The position numbers and the translations under genes are program-made. The notes below the pieces were generated by a model. It had not been told where the DNA came from. It did not search any database and worked only from the letters and a program-made list of their open reading frames with translations. A stretch of 49,033 nucleotides of DNA from Catenaria anguillulae PL171 (taxonomy: Eukaryota > Blastocladiomycota > Blastocladiomycetes > Blastocladiales > Catenariaceae), in NCBI GenBank assembly GCA_002102555.1, contig MCFL01000183.1, positions 1 through 49,033 on the forward strand. Direction: 5' to 3'. Shown here piece by piece: positions 10,054-22,407 of this stretch. Position 1 is the first letter of the stretch. Each line of letters begins with the position of its first letter.

Positions 10054-13000
10054 CTATCGCTCGGCCATCACAACATCCGTTGACGACGTCCCCGCAGCAT
10101 TCGACTTTGATACCTTCTGCACCACGGCCTTTGCCACGGCCGGTGTGGACCCTGTGGCCTTGACCACCGCCGCCACCGCCTTTGCAACCATTCCATTTGC
10201 CTCCTGCCCCGTTGCCGCAACAGGCGAAGTCGTTGCAGGCGCCGACACGTCGCCCATGGAACTGGCAGCGGCCGACGCGGCCACGGGCTCGTCGCCTGCC
10301 ACCATCAAAATCTCATCCGCGGCCTGCTGCTGCGCGGCCGCCGACTTCCACAGCGTCTCCTTGACGTACGTGAAAAAGATGTCATCCGCACTCTCGAGCA
10401 AATCCGCCGGGACCGGCACCTGCGGCTGCGCCGCGGCATGCCCTTCCATCTGCTGCCTCTGCGCCAACTGCACCACAACTTCCCTCAACCTCCTCTCCCT
10501 ACCAGCCAAAAACGCACAATAATCGTACGCGGCCTTGAGCACCATGATCTTGGAAATGCCCTTGCCCTCATTCTTTGCATCTCTGCGCTTCTTGCGCGAC
10601 ACGGGCGGCTGCGGCTCGATTGGATTGTACTTTGAGCGACGTGTCGTGACCGAGTTTTGCAACCCAGGCACGAGCCGGCGCAACTCGTCAAACCCGTCCT
10701 TCATGGCATTGCGCCGTTTCTGCTCGGCGTACCGGTGCGAGTTTTTGCGTGCCTCTGGGTCGTCGTCGTCGTCCATGTCGTCGTCGAATGACGCGCCGTT
10801 GGTCGTACGTGCGCCCGCAGATGCCGACGCCGACGCACCGCCCGTACCAGCGTGATTGCCTGGCTCATTGCCCGCGCCGCCGGGTCCAGGGAAGCCAAGG
10901 TAGTCGTGCAGGAGCATGCCGCCGCCAAGCCCGAGCGTCGAGTATCCGCCGAGCCCGGACAGGTTGATGAGGTGTGGCGGGTGTTGCTGGTGGTACGGGT
11001 GGTACGTGTGTGGAATGTCGATAGCGGGCGGTGGCAAGGGTGTTGGAAACGCGGGCGGGGCGCCGCCGCTGCCGCCGCACATTGTCGAGTCGGGCATTGC
11101 GCCCGAGGTCGACGTGGCACTTGTCGGGTGGATGGCGGGCGACACGAGCGACAGGTTGGGAGGCATTTGGCGGTAGGTGGCCGATTGCGAAGGGTGCATT
11201 TGGCCCGACGAGATTGGGTGCAAGGTTTGCGATGTTGGGGTGGGAGGCATGGCCGGGGTGGGCGGCTGCTGATACGATGTTGTCGGCTGCGTAGATGAAG
11301 AGTTTGGACCAAGCGCATTGGCCGGCGTGAGTGGAACAGCGCCAACAGGAACCATGGCCGGGGACGCTGTGGCTGCCGCTGCGACCATGTTGGGCGGTGA
11401 GTTTCTGCGCGGCCCAAGTGCAGGCGATCCGAGATTGGCAACCATGGCGGGTGACATGGGCGCCATCCGTGGCGATTGGCGCACGTACGGCGCAGCTGCG
11501 AGTTTGGACGCTTGTTTGGTGGCCGCTCGCCTGGTTGACGACGACGATCCCGTACTTGTGTGCTCAGCCGAGACGGGTTTACTGCCAATGAGCGGTCCAG
11601 GAGACGAAGAACTGCGCGCCGACGACGACGACTCCTTTGCAAGCGACGAGGACGCCGGTGGAGGAAGTGCAGCGGGAGGAATGCGTGGGGAAGGCGAGTC
11701 GCTGCTGCTGGATTGGTGTTTGGGATGATGAGAAAATGAGCTGTTATTGTTCCATTGCTGCATCAGCGTCGAAGGCATGGCCGGATGAGGTGGATTGCTT
11801 GCATCGGTCGATCCGGCACCACTCGACATGAGTGCTGCCGGTGTCACGGGCAGGTACGACTGCTGTTGCTGCTGTTGCTGCTGGTGCTGTTGGTGCTGTT
11901 GGTGCTGTGCATCCTGGGTCTGGGTGTACTGGAATGGCTGCTCTGTCGGCGCCGGGAACGATTGCTGCTGTTGTGTCGACGGGTGCATTGAGGCCGTGTC
12001 GTGGTGATTGAGCCAGTCCATGTCCACATCCTGTGACTGGTGTTGATGCTGCATCGAGGCCGAGCCGTGATCGAGCTGAGCCGCTGGTGGGAGCGGTGGG
12101 AGAGCGTTCCCGGTTGCAGCTTGTGCCACGGTAGGCGAAGGCACAATGTAGGTTTGAAAGACGGGTGACGTGAGTGGCGAAAACGGCTCGTGCGCTTGCA
12201 TCGACAGGCGCGAGAAGGCCTCGGATGGTGTGAAGGCATTTGGCGGAGCGTTGATGGGAGCAACGAATGGCTGGGAATTTGCTGACGAGTCAACGAGCAA
12301 TCAAGAGCGCAAGCAGAGAAAATAAAGCGAATGACCAGCGTACAGCATTGACATCAAGAGAAACGTTGCGCGACGCAACCAGATGTTGGGACCGATGACT
12401 GCCGAATCCCGTTGGCAACGGCGGATTGGTTCCCATGGACATGGGCGACGTCACAGCCGAGTGGATAGCACTGTTGACTGTACTGTGCACAATCGAATGG
12501 GCATGCTGCGGTTGCTGTTGTGCACCACCACTCCCGTTTGCGACGGCGGCCGCCACAGCCGCCATTTCACGCTGCTGACGCTCCACCTCGGCGAGCTTGG
12601 TTTGCAAGAGTGCATTTTGCTGCGTCTGCTCTTCGAGTTTGCGCAGCAAAAGCTCTTGCGTGGCTTGGGTATTTGAGAAGGATTGTGCAAGAATGACAAG
12701 CATGTCGTTGCCCGAGGGTGGTGCAGTTGCAGAATCCTGGTGCGAATTTTGGCGGGAATGCGAAGGGATGGGCGAAGGGCTCATGCCGTTGACCGAGGGG
12801 TTTGTCGCCGCAGGAATGGTGGCGGGCGGGTATTGCTGGTTGTGCTGGTGCGTCAATGTCGGGTCGGCCGATGTTGGCGAGAGCAAGAAGGCAGAGAGAT
12901 CATCGTGCTGCTGATGATGGTGGGCCCCATTGACGTGCACATGTTGCTGGTGCTGTTGCTGATTTGCGGAAGAGGAAGCAGCCGCCGCGGCCACGTTGCC

Positions 13001-13348
13001 CCACATCATCTGCGCTGGTGTCAACGAGTGCTGCTGCTGATGTGAGGCTGAGTACTGCTGGTACTCTGGGGCCGAGCCAAACGGCTGGTCGGAGCGGCCG
13101 TGGCCGTGGCCATGACCGCCATGTTGGGAGTGATACGACGATGATTGGTCCATGGCGCTGATACTGAGCGGTCCCAGAGCAGAAGCTGCCGATGAGCGGG
13201 ACAAGGTTGATGGCTCTGGCGAGTCGGCAAACTGGAGAAACTGGTCGACGAGGCGCTGGTCCTGCTCCTGTTCCTCTTGGGGCTGTGGCTGTGGCTGCAA
13301 CCTTGAAGAAGACGAGGGAGTGCGCTTACGATGGGGATTCTGATCCAT
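10054..13348 (-). CDS. bHLH transcription factor, Max/Mlx type
   Basis: Predicted nuclear DNA-binding regulator. Exons are 12344..13348 and 10054..12270 on the minus strand, joined in phase 0 across a 73-nt GTACGC...AG intron (1073 aa). Start context is cacaATGG. Residues 1-230 are Gln/His/Ser-rich and likely disordered. Residues 232-270 ('LLLRKLEEQTQQNALLQTKL') form a coiled coil. A long Pro/Ser/Gln-rich stretch follows. The bHLH begins at residue 842: basic region and helix 1 'SHRYAEQKRRNAMKDGFDEL', a loop of about 33 residues holding 'SRKKRRDAK' (a likely NLS), then helix 2 'GISKIMVLKAAYDYCAFL' running into a heptad-like 'ERRLREVVVQL'. The H...E..RR spacing predicts CACGTG binding, and 'AEQKRR' is typical of Mlx/Ino4-like proteins. 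The exact subfamily is uncertain. Confidence 0.82.
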
Positions 13349-15082
13349 TGTGTTGCGTGATGTTGGTGGGGGAATCAGCGAATGAGGTGGATAGGCTATG
13401 CGATGGCGATACGGGAGAATGGTGTTCGTTGAGAAGTAGCAAGGATTCGCTCAGTGGGTTAGCGGCGATGGTGGAATAGACGGCTAATACTGGCGGCTGG
13501 ACATGGATATCGATGGAATGGAATGGAATGGAATGGAATGGAATGGGATTGAATCGATAGAATGGAGAGCAGTCGAGACGTTGCAGAGGGTTGCCGGCCA
13601 AGATTGCCAGCGCAGGGCATATGTACATGTGTGGGTGGTGAGAGTGTGGGAGTGAATTCAACGTACATTGATACCAGCGAAGTTGGCCGACGAACAATAT
13701 TGTAATGGGTGAGGTGGTTGGCGTGGGTGGTGTGGCGCGGTGGTGGCGGGTGCGAATTTGGTCGTCGATCGTGTCGTGTCCAGAATGGGATGATGTCAAC
13801 GGGAGCACATGATGTCGAAATGGGCCGAGCAGGCAAACATGGCAGAGCCATACATACACGATGAACGAATGCGATTGGGAACGGAACGGGCAATAAATAG
13901 TGGGAATGTAAAGGGATTCAAGTTGAGCGGAATGGTCAGCTTATTTCTCGTTGACCGCGCCTGTTTGTCCTGTCTCGCGCTCCTTGCTCCTTGATCCAAG
14001 GGAAACATTGGGAACAAGGTCCATCCATCGTGGACGCCCAAACATACCTGGTACGACAAGCCGGTGTGTCGAGTGCAGCAGTCGAGGCTCTTGGTAGAAA
14101 CGATCGATGTGGATGCTGCCCGGGTCTACGAATGTTCAGAACGACTGGAGAGACGGCGATGGATGGACGGTGGACGGGGTGAACACGGTTGGGGAGGTTG
14201 ATTTGATGCACCTGGGCCACCAGTTTGGCAGAGAACCGGCCGCAATTAATTGCCAATTGCTGGGAGAGGTGCAATGTGACGGCGCTGATTGAACGGTGAA
14301 GAATAGACCAAGCCGGGTTCAACACCTTGGCCAACAAAACTGCGCCTGATCAACCACCAGCAGTGGATTCTGTCGCCACTTGTTGAAAATGAAAGGCCAT
14401 GTGGCGACTGCTGACTCCTGGCGCAGCCGGGCAACCCGGGCCGGTCCCATCGCTGCCAATGGGTATATGCAAGTGTCCCCACGACGACCCTCGTATCACT
14501 GACCATTTTTCCATCATGTTCCCCAACTCGTCCACAGACAAGCCGACCCGAGCTTTTCCGCGACTTGGGCAGCCAGTACCGCCAGGAAGCGTTCCCCACG
14601 ATTTGTATCGGTATCTCCTTGTACATTAGCTTGGAAGGTACCGTTCGCGATCGTTGTCCTTGGGTACAAAAACACGTTTTCGGGCGGAAGCGGTGGACTT
14701 GTCTCACTTGGGTCCAGCGACGCGTATGTCATTGTTCGCACCCAACACATGCTGCCGCCACAGGGCACGTGATCGTGGACCAATCACTGGCATCGGCCAC
14801 GAACACGTTTTTGATACTCCAGGATCCTATCATGTCCGAAACCTGACCTAGCGGCGTCCGTGGATGACGAAACGGCAGCTCCGCTGCTCTGAGCTCTATG
14901 ATGATAGCTCCTCGATCAATGGGTCGCAATGTCAAAGATGGTGGAAGCGGCCATGCATAGGAATACCTGTTGTACACCAATAAAGAAAAACCGATTCAAA
15001 GTATCTAGGAAACAACCACGTGAAGAAAACACCTTCTCCCAACACCGAATCCACTTGAGGCTCGAGTGGTATCTATGTGCAC
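13349..15082. other. Intergenic upstream of the bHLH gene
   Basis: 1.7 kb between the bHLH 5' end and the 3' end of the first 7TM gene. It holds six tandem GGAAT units (13515-13544) and two CACGTG E-boxes (14766-14771 and 15017-15022). Around 14500-14850 short protein-like stretches appear in several frames, but I recognise no family and call no gene. Confidence 0.45.
13515..13544. repeat. (GGAAT)6 tandem repeat
   Basis: Six perfect pentamer copies about 170 bp upstream of the bHLH start codon, probably in its leader or promoter. Confidence 0.95.
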
Positions 15083-16939
15083 TCACCCAAAGCCCGACCC
15101 TCGCCTTGACTCGTCTCTGCTCCTTCCCACAATTGCCGTCCCCCCACTACTCTGCAACTCGATCGTGCCCACCGTCCTCGTCGCCCCTCCGCCGCCCACG
15201 GCGCCCGCCTGACCCTGGCCCTGGCCCGCACCCACTGAATGATACGATAACGCCGAACTCACCTCGACCGTCCTCGTGGTTGCCATGCCGCCATTCCCAT
15301 TTCCGCTCACACTCCCTCGCCCATGCACCACAGTCGACATGATGCCCGGCCCGCCTTGTCGCGTGCTGTTCCGCCGCCGCCGCGCTCGCCCACACGTCAG
15401 TATGCGCATGAGACGCGCAGGCGGTGTCCATTTGCACCAGACGATCAGGAATGGTGTGCGCCGGGTAACGTACCCGATATACATGAGAAGGCAGTAGAGG
15501 CATGCGATAATGCTGAATTCAGGGATTTGCGCCTATGCATTATGCATTGCGAATGGTGACCAAGAGCATGTGGATGTGAGCGACCTTCACGCCGAGCAAG
15601 TCAAGGGAGAGTGCGAACGAGAAATTGTGTTGGTACGCACCACAAACTGGAGGAAAAAGACAATGACGCCCAGCACACCGGTGATGAACGTCACGACAAA
15701 TGCAAGCTTGTAGGTCTTGACCATCTCCTGAATGTTTTGCGACGCCTTGGTCTGACGCGCTGTGCGCGTGGCCACTTGACCGGCAGCTGCGAGTTGCGAG
15801 CGTGTGCCGAAGGCATTTGCACCGGTGCCCGTTGCGCCAAATGGTTGCTGCTGCTGCGTTGGACCACGGTTTGGTGCGAGCAAAAGCATGGCCGCAGGTG
15901 ACGAAGTCGCGCCTGCCGGTCCACCAGCCACAGGTGATGGCGAGGAGGACAATGGCTGCTGGTGGTGGTGATGGTGTGGTAGCAGCTCAACCGTCGGCGA
16001 TTGTGCGCCGCTCATTGGTGTTGATGGTGACCGCTGCAGAAACCCACTGCTTCCAAACGAAAGAAAGAGTGCGCGGGCTTTGTTGACGACCGCCGAGGTG
16101 CGCGTTGTTGCTCCTGGCGCTGCTGGCGTGCGAATCGCGTGGTTGTGGTTGGACATGATGGTTGACGGCGCAGACAGTTCGAGATGCCCGTGGATGTGCG
16201 TGAGTTTGTGGGCGGTAGCCCCGTAGAGGATCATGTCGATGACGAGATACGTTGGATAAAAGTGATGTTGGAAGGCAAGCAGGTATTTTTGGCCTTGTGG
16301 GCACCGACGGTTGTGGGCCCTATCAACGAAGAGAATTGAGTATCGGTATCTGGGGTGGAAGATGCAAATAGACGACACAGGTGGTAGGCGAGGAAAGGAA
16401 ACGACGAACGTGATCCAGCTCAGGACGGTGTAAACGGCGAGCAAGCTGCAAAAGGTAATGAATACGGCATTCCATTGTGCTCGTCGCCGGCGCTTGATGG
16501 ATGGAGTGGCCGCCTCGCCTTGCAGGTTGATTTGCAAGATGTACATTGCCTGATAGGCAGTCGTACATGACATGATCCACTGAAAGATGGACAGGACGAC
16601 TACACACAACGGTCGCCGCTACTGTTCAGGTATCACAATTGGATGCCCGGAGCAGAAGACTGGGGCGGACGAACCTTCAGCTCCGACAAGTCCAAAGCAA
16701 TTGCATTCCTCGCCGGGCGCAAACCCTTCGCCAAAGACCGAGTTGACCTTGGAGAACAGAAACCCAAAGAACCAAAACCAAACCGATATTGTTTGCAAAC
16801 TCGAGACGACCAAATACGCTCGCGTTAGACGGAGATTGAGCGGGTTGTTGATCTCGGGGGCGCGCCAGTATAGGAAGAACTCGAAGAGGATCAAAATGTT
16901 GAAGAGTGGGAATGCTAGAATTGCGGTCAAATAGTTCAT
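15083..16939 (-). CDS. GPCR-like 7TM protein, paralogue A
   Basis: Unrecognised family with seven hydrophobic segments. Exons on the minus strand are 16675..16939, 16410..16599, 15641..16319 and 15083..15532 (527 aa). The junctions were set by phase and by alignment to paralogue B at 23275-24712. TM1 is near residues 9-24 and TM2 near 39-61. The next loop holds 'GEECNCFG'. TM3 contains 'SIFQWIM' and TM4 'LLAVYTVLSWIT'. A loop with 'HNRRCPQG' precedes TM5 ('FYPTYLVIDMILY'). A Ser/Pro/His-rich loop of about 150 residues leads to TM6 and TM7, then a basic, Gly-rich tail. The cysteine loops fall on one face and the long loop 5-6 on the other, as in GPCRs. The stop TGA overlaps a consensus donor (GGTGAGT), so the tail may be longer. 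Confidence 0.72.
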
Positions 16940-18148
16940 TTTGTTGGATGGGGTTCAGCGAGTGCTGGCGGAGATGCAGTGTGATGGGCGATCCTTGCCT
17001 ACAGGTGGAACGGCGTCGGCGTGTGCAGCCGCAATGATGCTGCAATGAGTGAGAGGCACTTGATTGATGAGATCACCCCGGTTTCTGGTTTCAAGAATGC
17101 ATGGAGTATTTGTCTGATCCGGTGAATAGAGGGCTCTCAATTCCAAAGCACCGTTGTATTAATACTAAGAACGAGTTGACAGAAAACCAACACGGACGTG
17201 CTCGACATATGTACGGTATCAAAGACGCGTCATTCACAACAGTTTCTTGGGAGGTTGGGAAGGGAACCCATCTGAATGCCCGCAACCACCTTCGGCTCGG
17301 CTCGGGATGTTAGGTCAAGGAAGTGTGAGCGTAGTGTGCACACAGTTCCTCCATTTCGACCAATCTGAGCGAAAACTTGACTTTCATCAGACTTGGGGTG
17401 ACGAACAGGAGCACTCTGAAACGAACGCACTGAGGCTTGCTCGTGAGACACGCATGACCTGGTCGGTCGAAAAGAAGGTCAAGATACGCCGGAAGAATGA
17501 AGCATTGAAGTCCCGGATTCACTTGCCGGCCAATTTTCATGCATCTTGTTACGGATATTGTCTTTCGGTACCCGTGGAAGCGCGGGTTTTCGTTGCGCAC
17601 CAAAAGCGAGCTGCAGTAACGTATCGGCGGCCCGTGTCGGCAGTCACCAAGTGTCATCGAAATCACGATCGAGTTGAGTGGTGGGCAACATGACGGGCAG
17701 TATTTACTAGTGCGGCGGCGGGGATTCGCTTTTCGACGTGCACATTTGTGGCGATTAAAGACTCAATGCAAACGATACAATCACACTTGAAGCAGTCATT
17801 CCCGTCGTACTGCTCGGGCCAAGCCTAGGACCACTTGCACTTTTCACGTATGTACACACATCCGTGTTGAAGAGCCGCCAACTGAAGCGATCAGCAACAC
17901 AACTGGCACTTGCACGCGAGTGCAACAAGATGGTGCACTCACACTCACCGTGCCCACCCGCCTCACTTGGTTCTCGATTGTGTTGATTCACAGGCGACTA
18001 GCTTTGAAAAAGGAAAATCGGCCAGCCTGGCGCTGCCTTCCCACTTCGATTTCGACTCCCCGGCTCGGCCATGGCACTTTCAAGTTGACTCTTCTGGTTT
18101 CGGCTCATTCCAACCCTCCCCACCCCCCCCCCCCAACCAACAAGCGCC
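16940..18148. other. Divergent promoter region of 7TM gene A and the SH3 receptor gene
   Basis: 1.2 kb between divergent start codons. No recognised gene. A 12-C tract (18123-18134) sits 14 bp before the SH3-receptor ATG. An open plus-strand frame at 17247-17693 has no family features and no evident promoter, so it is not called. Confidence 0.5.
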
Positions 18149-21100
18149 ATGCCTCAACCTTCACCGTCTCTTTGGATCGCTGTAGTCGCGTTGCTGGTGC
18201 TGGTCGTGCTCACTCACCATCACCAGTTCCCACTCGCAATTCAAACCGCCAACGCCGCAGCCGTACCCGTGATTCCTCAACCGCAAGACTCGGCCTCAAA
18301 CCAACAACCGCCGGACTCGTCACAGCAACAACTCGCCCAATCTGCCATCTCCTGGCCGCCCGTCACGTCACTCGCAGCAGCAAATGCCAACTTTGACCAG
18401 CTCCGCCCAGGATGCTTCCCCATTCCAGCCAACTCGGCCAGCTGCACGGGGTTCAAGGGACTCCTCATTCACGCCAACTTTACCATGTTCCTCGAACATG
18501 CAATTTTTGGCTCGTACCCGCCCGGTGTCAACTTGTCCATCACCTCGGCTCGTTTGGGCTCGATCGTGCCCGGCGCCTTCCAGCTGCCCAATGCAAATCA
18601 GACAGAGCGAGAGGTATTGCTCAACACGGTAAATGGAGATCGGTTTGATCAAGCATTTGTACGTTACATCCATTTCAACTCGGTCAGGCAGCCAGTATCG
18701 CAAACAGAGCACTGATCCCCTTGGTGAAACAACAATGTTTTGACAGGCGCTCGCATTCACAACCAACGCACCGACCGTCCTCAACCACGTCCTACCTACT
18801 TGCCCGCCCGCGCTCATCAATCCATCCAACCCATCGACTTTCCCCTCCTACTTCAACACCACCATTTGCGCGCTCTTGACGTCTTTTTGGTCGCCCGTGT
18901 GCTACTCGAGCCGCATCCCCTCAGGTGCACTTGGCACACCCACAGCTGCCGTGCGCACCACCAACTCGTCCACACCCACCATTGTTCCACTGCCCACAGG
19001 CACCCCGCGCCCACCGCCCGTCCCACGTCCAATGTGCCCGTCGTCGGCCAACGAGTTTGCACAGTCTGCAACGCGGCTCGCCAGTTTGTGCGCCTCTGCA
19101 AAGATCCGCGGCGATGCTCAGCTTCACCAGGCCAATGCCCCGCCTCCCACATCGACCCCAGATGCTCCTGCCAACCTGGATCAGTTTCCCAAACTTGCCG
19201 CGTGGATTGCAGCAGCGACCACACGCATTCAAGTGCCAAGTGCAGTCATGGACATGCCTGCTGATCCTGGATGCATCCGGGGTGTCCCTGGCGGCCACCT
19301 TGTCTCGGTGGATGTCGTATCGACGGGCGATCCAGCGTACGACAACCGCAAAGCTCAGGGGCCCGGGTGGTGGCTTGTTTCGGGCGTCCTGGTCGGCGTA
19401 GGCGTCGGCGCTGCCGGAATTGGCGCGGCAGTCGTAATGGGTGTGTCTTGGAAGAAGAAGCAGTCTACCAGGAGCAAGAGTGTTGCGGACGAGGCCAGGG
19501 GCCGCCGGGCGCCCAGCGGATTGGGAGGCCATGACCGTGACGCGGAAGCAGGCGAGGTTCGGCGGAGGCGTGGGTCGGCGAGCGTGGATTCAGTCGTCGA
19601 AACGGGCATGCCGAGGCTGTCGCAGATCAAGTCCCATGAACAAGGCAAGGATACAGCAGTGACGGCTCTGGCTGTGGAGGGTCAGGATGGCGGAACGGGC
19701 GGCAGAGCAACATCGGTGCGAAGCGCAAACCTGAGTTTCCGCTCAGTGGAGGACTTTTTGGGGAACGGCACGGACTTGCCGCCCGTGCCCGAGGTTGGCC
19801 CTATCACCACCACGAGCGGTGGCAAGAAATGTACGACAAGGGCGAGTTCTGGATCACCATCGCTTATTGTGCACGTGAATGGAAGCAGCCCTGGCAACAA
19901 CGTCAATGCCCGTGACCTGTCGCCGCCTCGTACGCCGTCGTCGTCGACTGTGCCCCCAGACGGCGTTACCCACTCACCACTCAAGCGCGCGGGAAAGCAT
20001 CTGTCCAACCTGTGGCGGCGGTGGTCCATGCCTGCGGGAATGCAGGCAAGTACTGCAGTGTCGACTGCCCGGGTCAATCCAGAGCAGCATGCGGTGGCTC
20101 GGCGACAGCAGCAAAGTACAGCGACAGTCGAGGTCAAGGCTGTCGCCAAGCGACAAACACGCTCGCGTTCCCCAGTGTTGGCAACACGAACGGCGCCAAA
20201 GTTCTCAACCTCGGCAACCTTACCGCGCCGACCAACAACGTCGCCATCTCCATTGTCCTCAAACGCACCACGCCGTGGATCTTGGGCGCAGCCAGGTACC
20301 GAAAGTGGTCAAGCGGAAGCTGCACATGCTATTCAGCGCCCGGCCTCCGTCCAAGTCGTGCACATGCAGCAGCCCATGGACGCGGTCAGCATGGTTCCCA
20401 TGCCACACTACATGGCTGCGCCTTTGCCGCACGTTCCAAGCACTCCACATCACGAAATATTTTACCAACTCCAGGAGCCATCGCACCAGCTGCAACTTTC
20501 GTATGAGCAGCAATTGCAGTACCAACAGTATCAAGTCGAATACGATACACGGCCCATGACTTGGGCTGGACCGCCGCCGTCGCCGACAGCTGTGGTTTAT
20601 CCGGTGTACTTTGTGCCCACGATTCCGATTGCATCCCCTTTGCAAGAGACTCAATACCTCCAGCAGCAACAACTTTACCACTATCCACAGGTGCAGCAAC
20701 CGTCGTCAATCTCTCCCGAGCCGCAATCCCAGCCAAAAACCAATACTCCTCTTGTGACTCGCCCAATCCCTTCACCGACCATTCTCACCGACATTGTGCG
20801 CACAAGCACGACGATACCGACTCCTAGCACTAGTACGACAAAAGAAGGGGGCACACAGCAAACTGCACTTGCACCACCAACTACTTCTGATTATACCTCT
20901 CCTTCTCACACTCTCCACCATCCCGTCAATCACACCAACGACGATCACGAGCGTGCATCCATTTGCTCAGCAGCCGATGAATCACACATCCCTGACCATT
21001 ACCTGCCGCTCATTAACTCTGTCCATGTGGCTGTCGCGCACTTTTTGCCGCGGCTCGACGACGAGCTCAGAGTGATTCGGGGCGACCGGATTCGCATTGA

Positions 21101-22407
21101 TTGGGCATGGTCTGATGGCTGGGCATATGTACGTCGGTTTGCAGATCTTGCCTCTCGCATGATTGGGTTCCTGATGCTGCTCTTGATTGGTTGTGTAGGG
21201 GGTCAATGAAGAATCTATGGACGAAGGCACCTTCCCGCTCGCCGTGTTTTCCGACGTGGCGTCTCCCATTGCCGTGCGAGAAGAAGACACGTCACTCCCG
21301 CCCACTCCAACAACAAGCAACCCGACCCGTCCCAATTCGGTCGTGGTTACCGCTGCGGCGTCGGCAGCAATCGTGCAATCAAAGTCACACGCGGCCGCAT
21401 CATCCACGACCGACCTTATCGCACATCCACGCACAGCCACTGTAATTGCACCACCCGCGACCCCCAGCTCAACGTTTGCCTCGCTCGACGGACCCTTGTG
21501 CGATGACAAAGATGATGACAGAGACTTTGACGCACGGTCGATTGCCTCGACACGCACCGTCTCACTGTACGCGTCCGGGTCTGGGGCGGCGTCGTTGCGA
21601 TCGCTACTCATGACCCATCCGCCCGCGTCCATGTCGCCGTCACCTGCCGCCTCGCCCGCGCGACCGGGGACTTGGATGGTGAGCGGGTCGGCTGCAAGGG
21701 CGTCGGTGGCGGTCCGGCCAAGATCCGGGTCGCACATGGACATGTTGAGGGGCCAATTGGAGGAGTTTGCGATGCCCACGGAAGGGCTGGTTGTGGCGAG
21801 TCGGTTACCTCATCCTGAGCCAGAGAAGCCCGAGTCAGCACCAGAGCCTGTGCTTGACAGGGAGGCCATTGCTCATTCGGTTGAGGCGCAAGGCGAGCAG
21901 GAAAGCGGTGGTGAGAGTGGCGGGAGCAGTCGGGCAACCACACTGGATGGCCATGATGATTCCGACGAGGAGCGCACAGAGCCTGCAAGTGTCCCAACTA
22001 GCAACGGTCGGCCGCTATCGACCGCTTCCACAGCGTCGACCGCAACCATCCAGCCGGCATCCAAGCGCGCCTCGCGCATCTCCATTTACCACGACGCGTC
22101 GTGTGAGATTGGCAACCTTGCCGTCTGCCCTGCGATTCACACGGACCCCGGATCGGGCACCAACGTGACGGCACTGGTGACGCTCGAGCGCGACGACGAT
22201 TTGATGTCGTCGGCGAGTGATGAGCTGCCCGTGGTCAGGCTCAAGGACGTCGATGTTGGAGGCGTCCAGGATTCAAGCGTCTGCGGTGGGTCATCGTCGG
22301 CCACAGTTGTGGGAACCGTCATGTCTGGTTCGACGAGCGCGGTACCAAAGTCGTGGCGGTCGTCGATGGTGTTGGACAGCGTGGACGAGGCTGTCGAGCA
22401 GCGTTGA
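18149..22407 (+). CDS. Single-pass membrane protein with Cys-rich ectodomain and cytoplasmic SH3 domain
   Basis: Coding parts are 18149..18658, 18747..21128 and 21199..22407 (1366 aa), all phase 0, with GTACGT donors at both introns. The N-terminal signal peptide is at about 1-37 ('LWIAVVALLVLVVL'). The ectodomain (to about 375) has eight cysteines and several N-glycosylation sequons (e.g. NFT, NLS, NTT). The TM segment is at about 377-405 ('WWLVSGVLVGVGVGAAGIGA'), followed by a basic stop-transfer 'WKKKQSTRSK'. A long disordered cytoplasmic region follows. The SH3 domain is at about 929-990: 'PRLDDELRVIRGDRIRIDWA', 'WSDGWAYG' and 'GTFPLAV'. Intron 2 falls inside it, exactly at WAY|G, and must be removed to complete the fold. 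A further disordered tail of about 370 residues ends the protein. The architecture suggests a surface sensor that recruits proline-rich partners. The ligand is unknown. It lies between two 7TM paralogues. Confidence 0.78.

Noticed and set aside
17247-17693. Plus-strand open frame of about 148 codons between 7TM gene A and the SH3 receptor
   Set aside because: No family similarity, mixed composition and no plausible splice partners; sits in a divergent promoter region.
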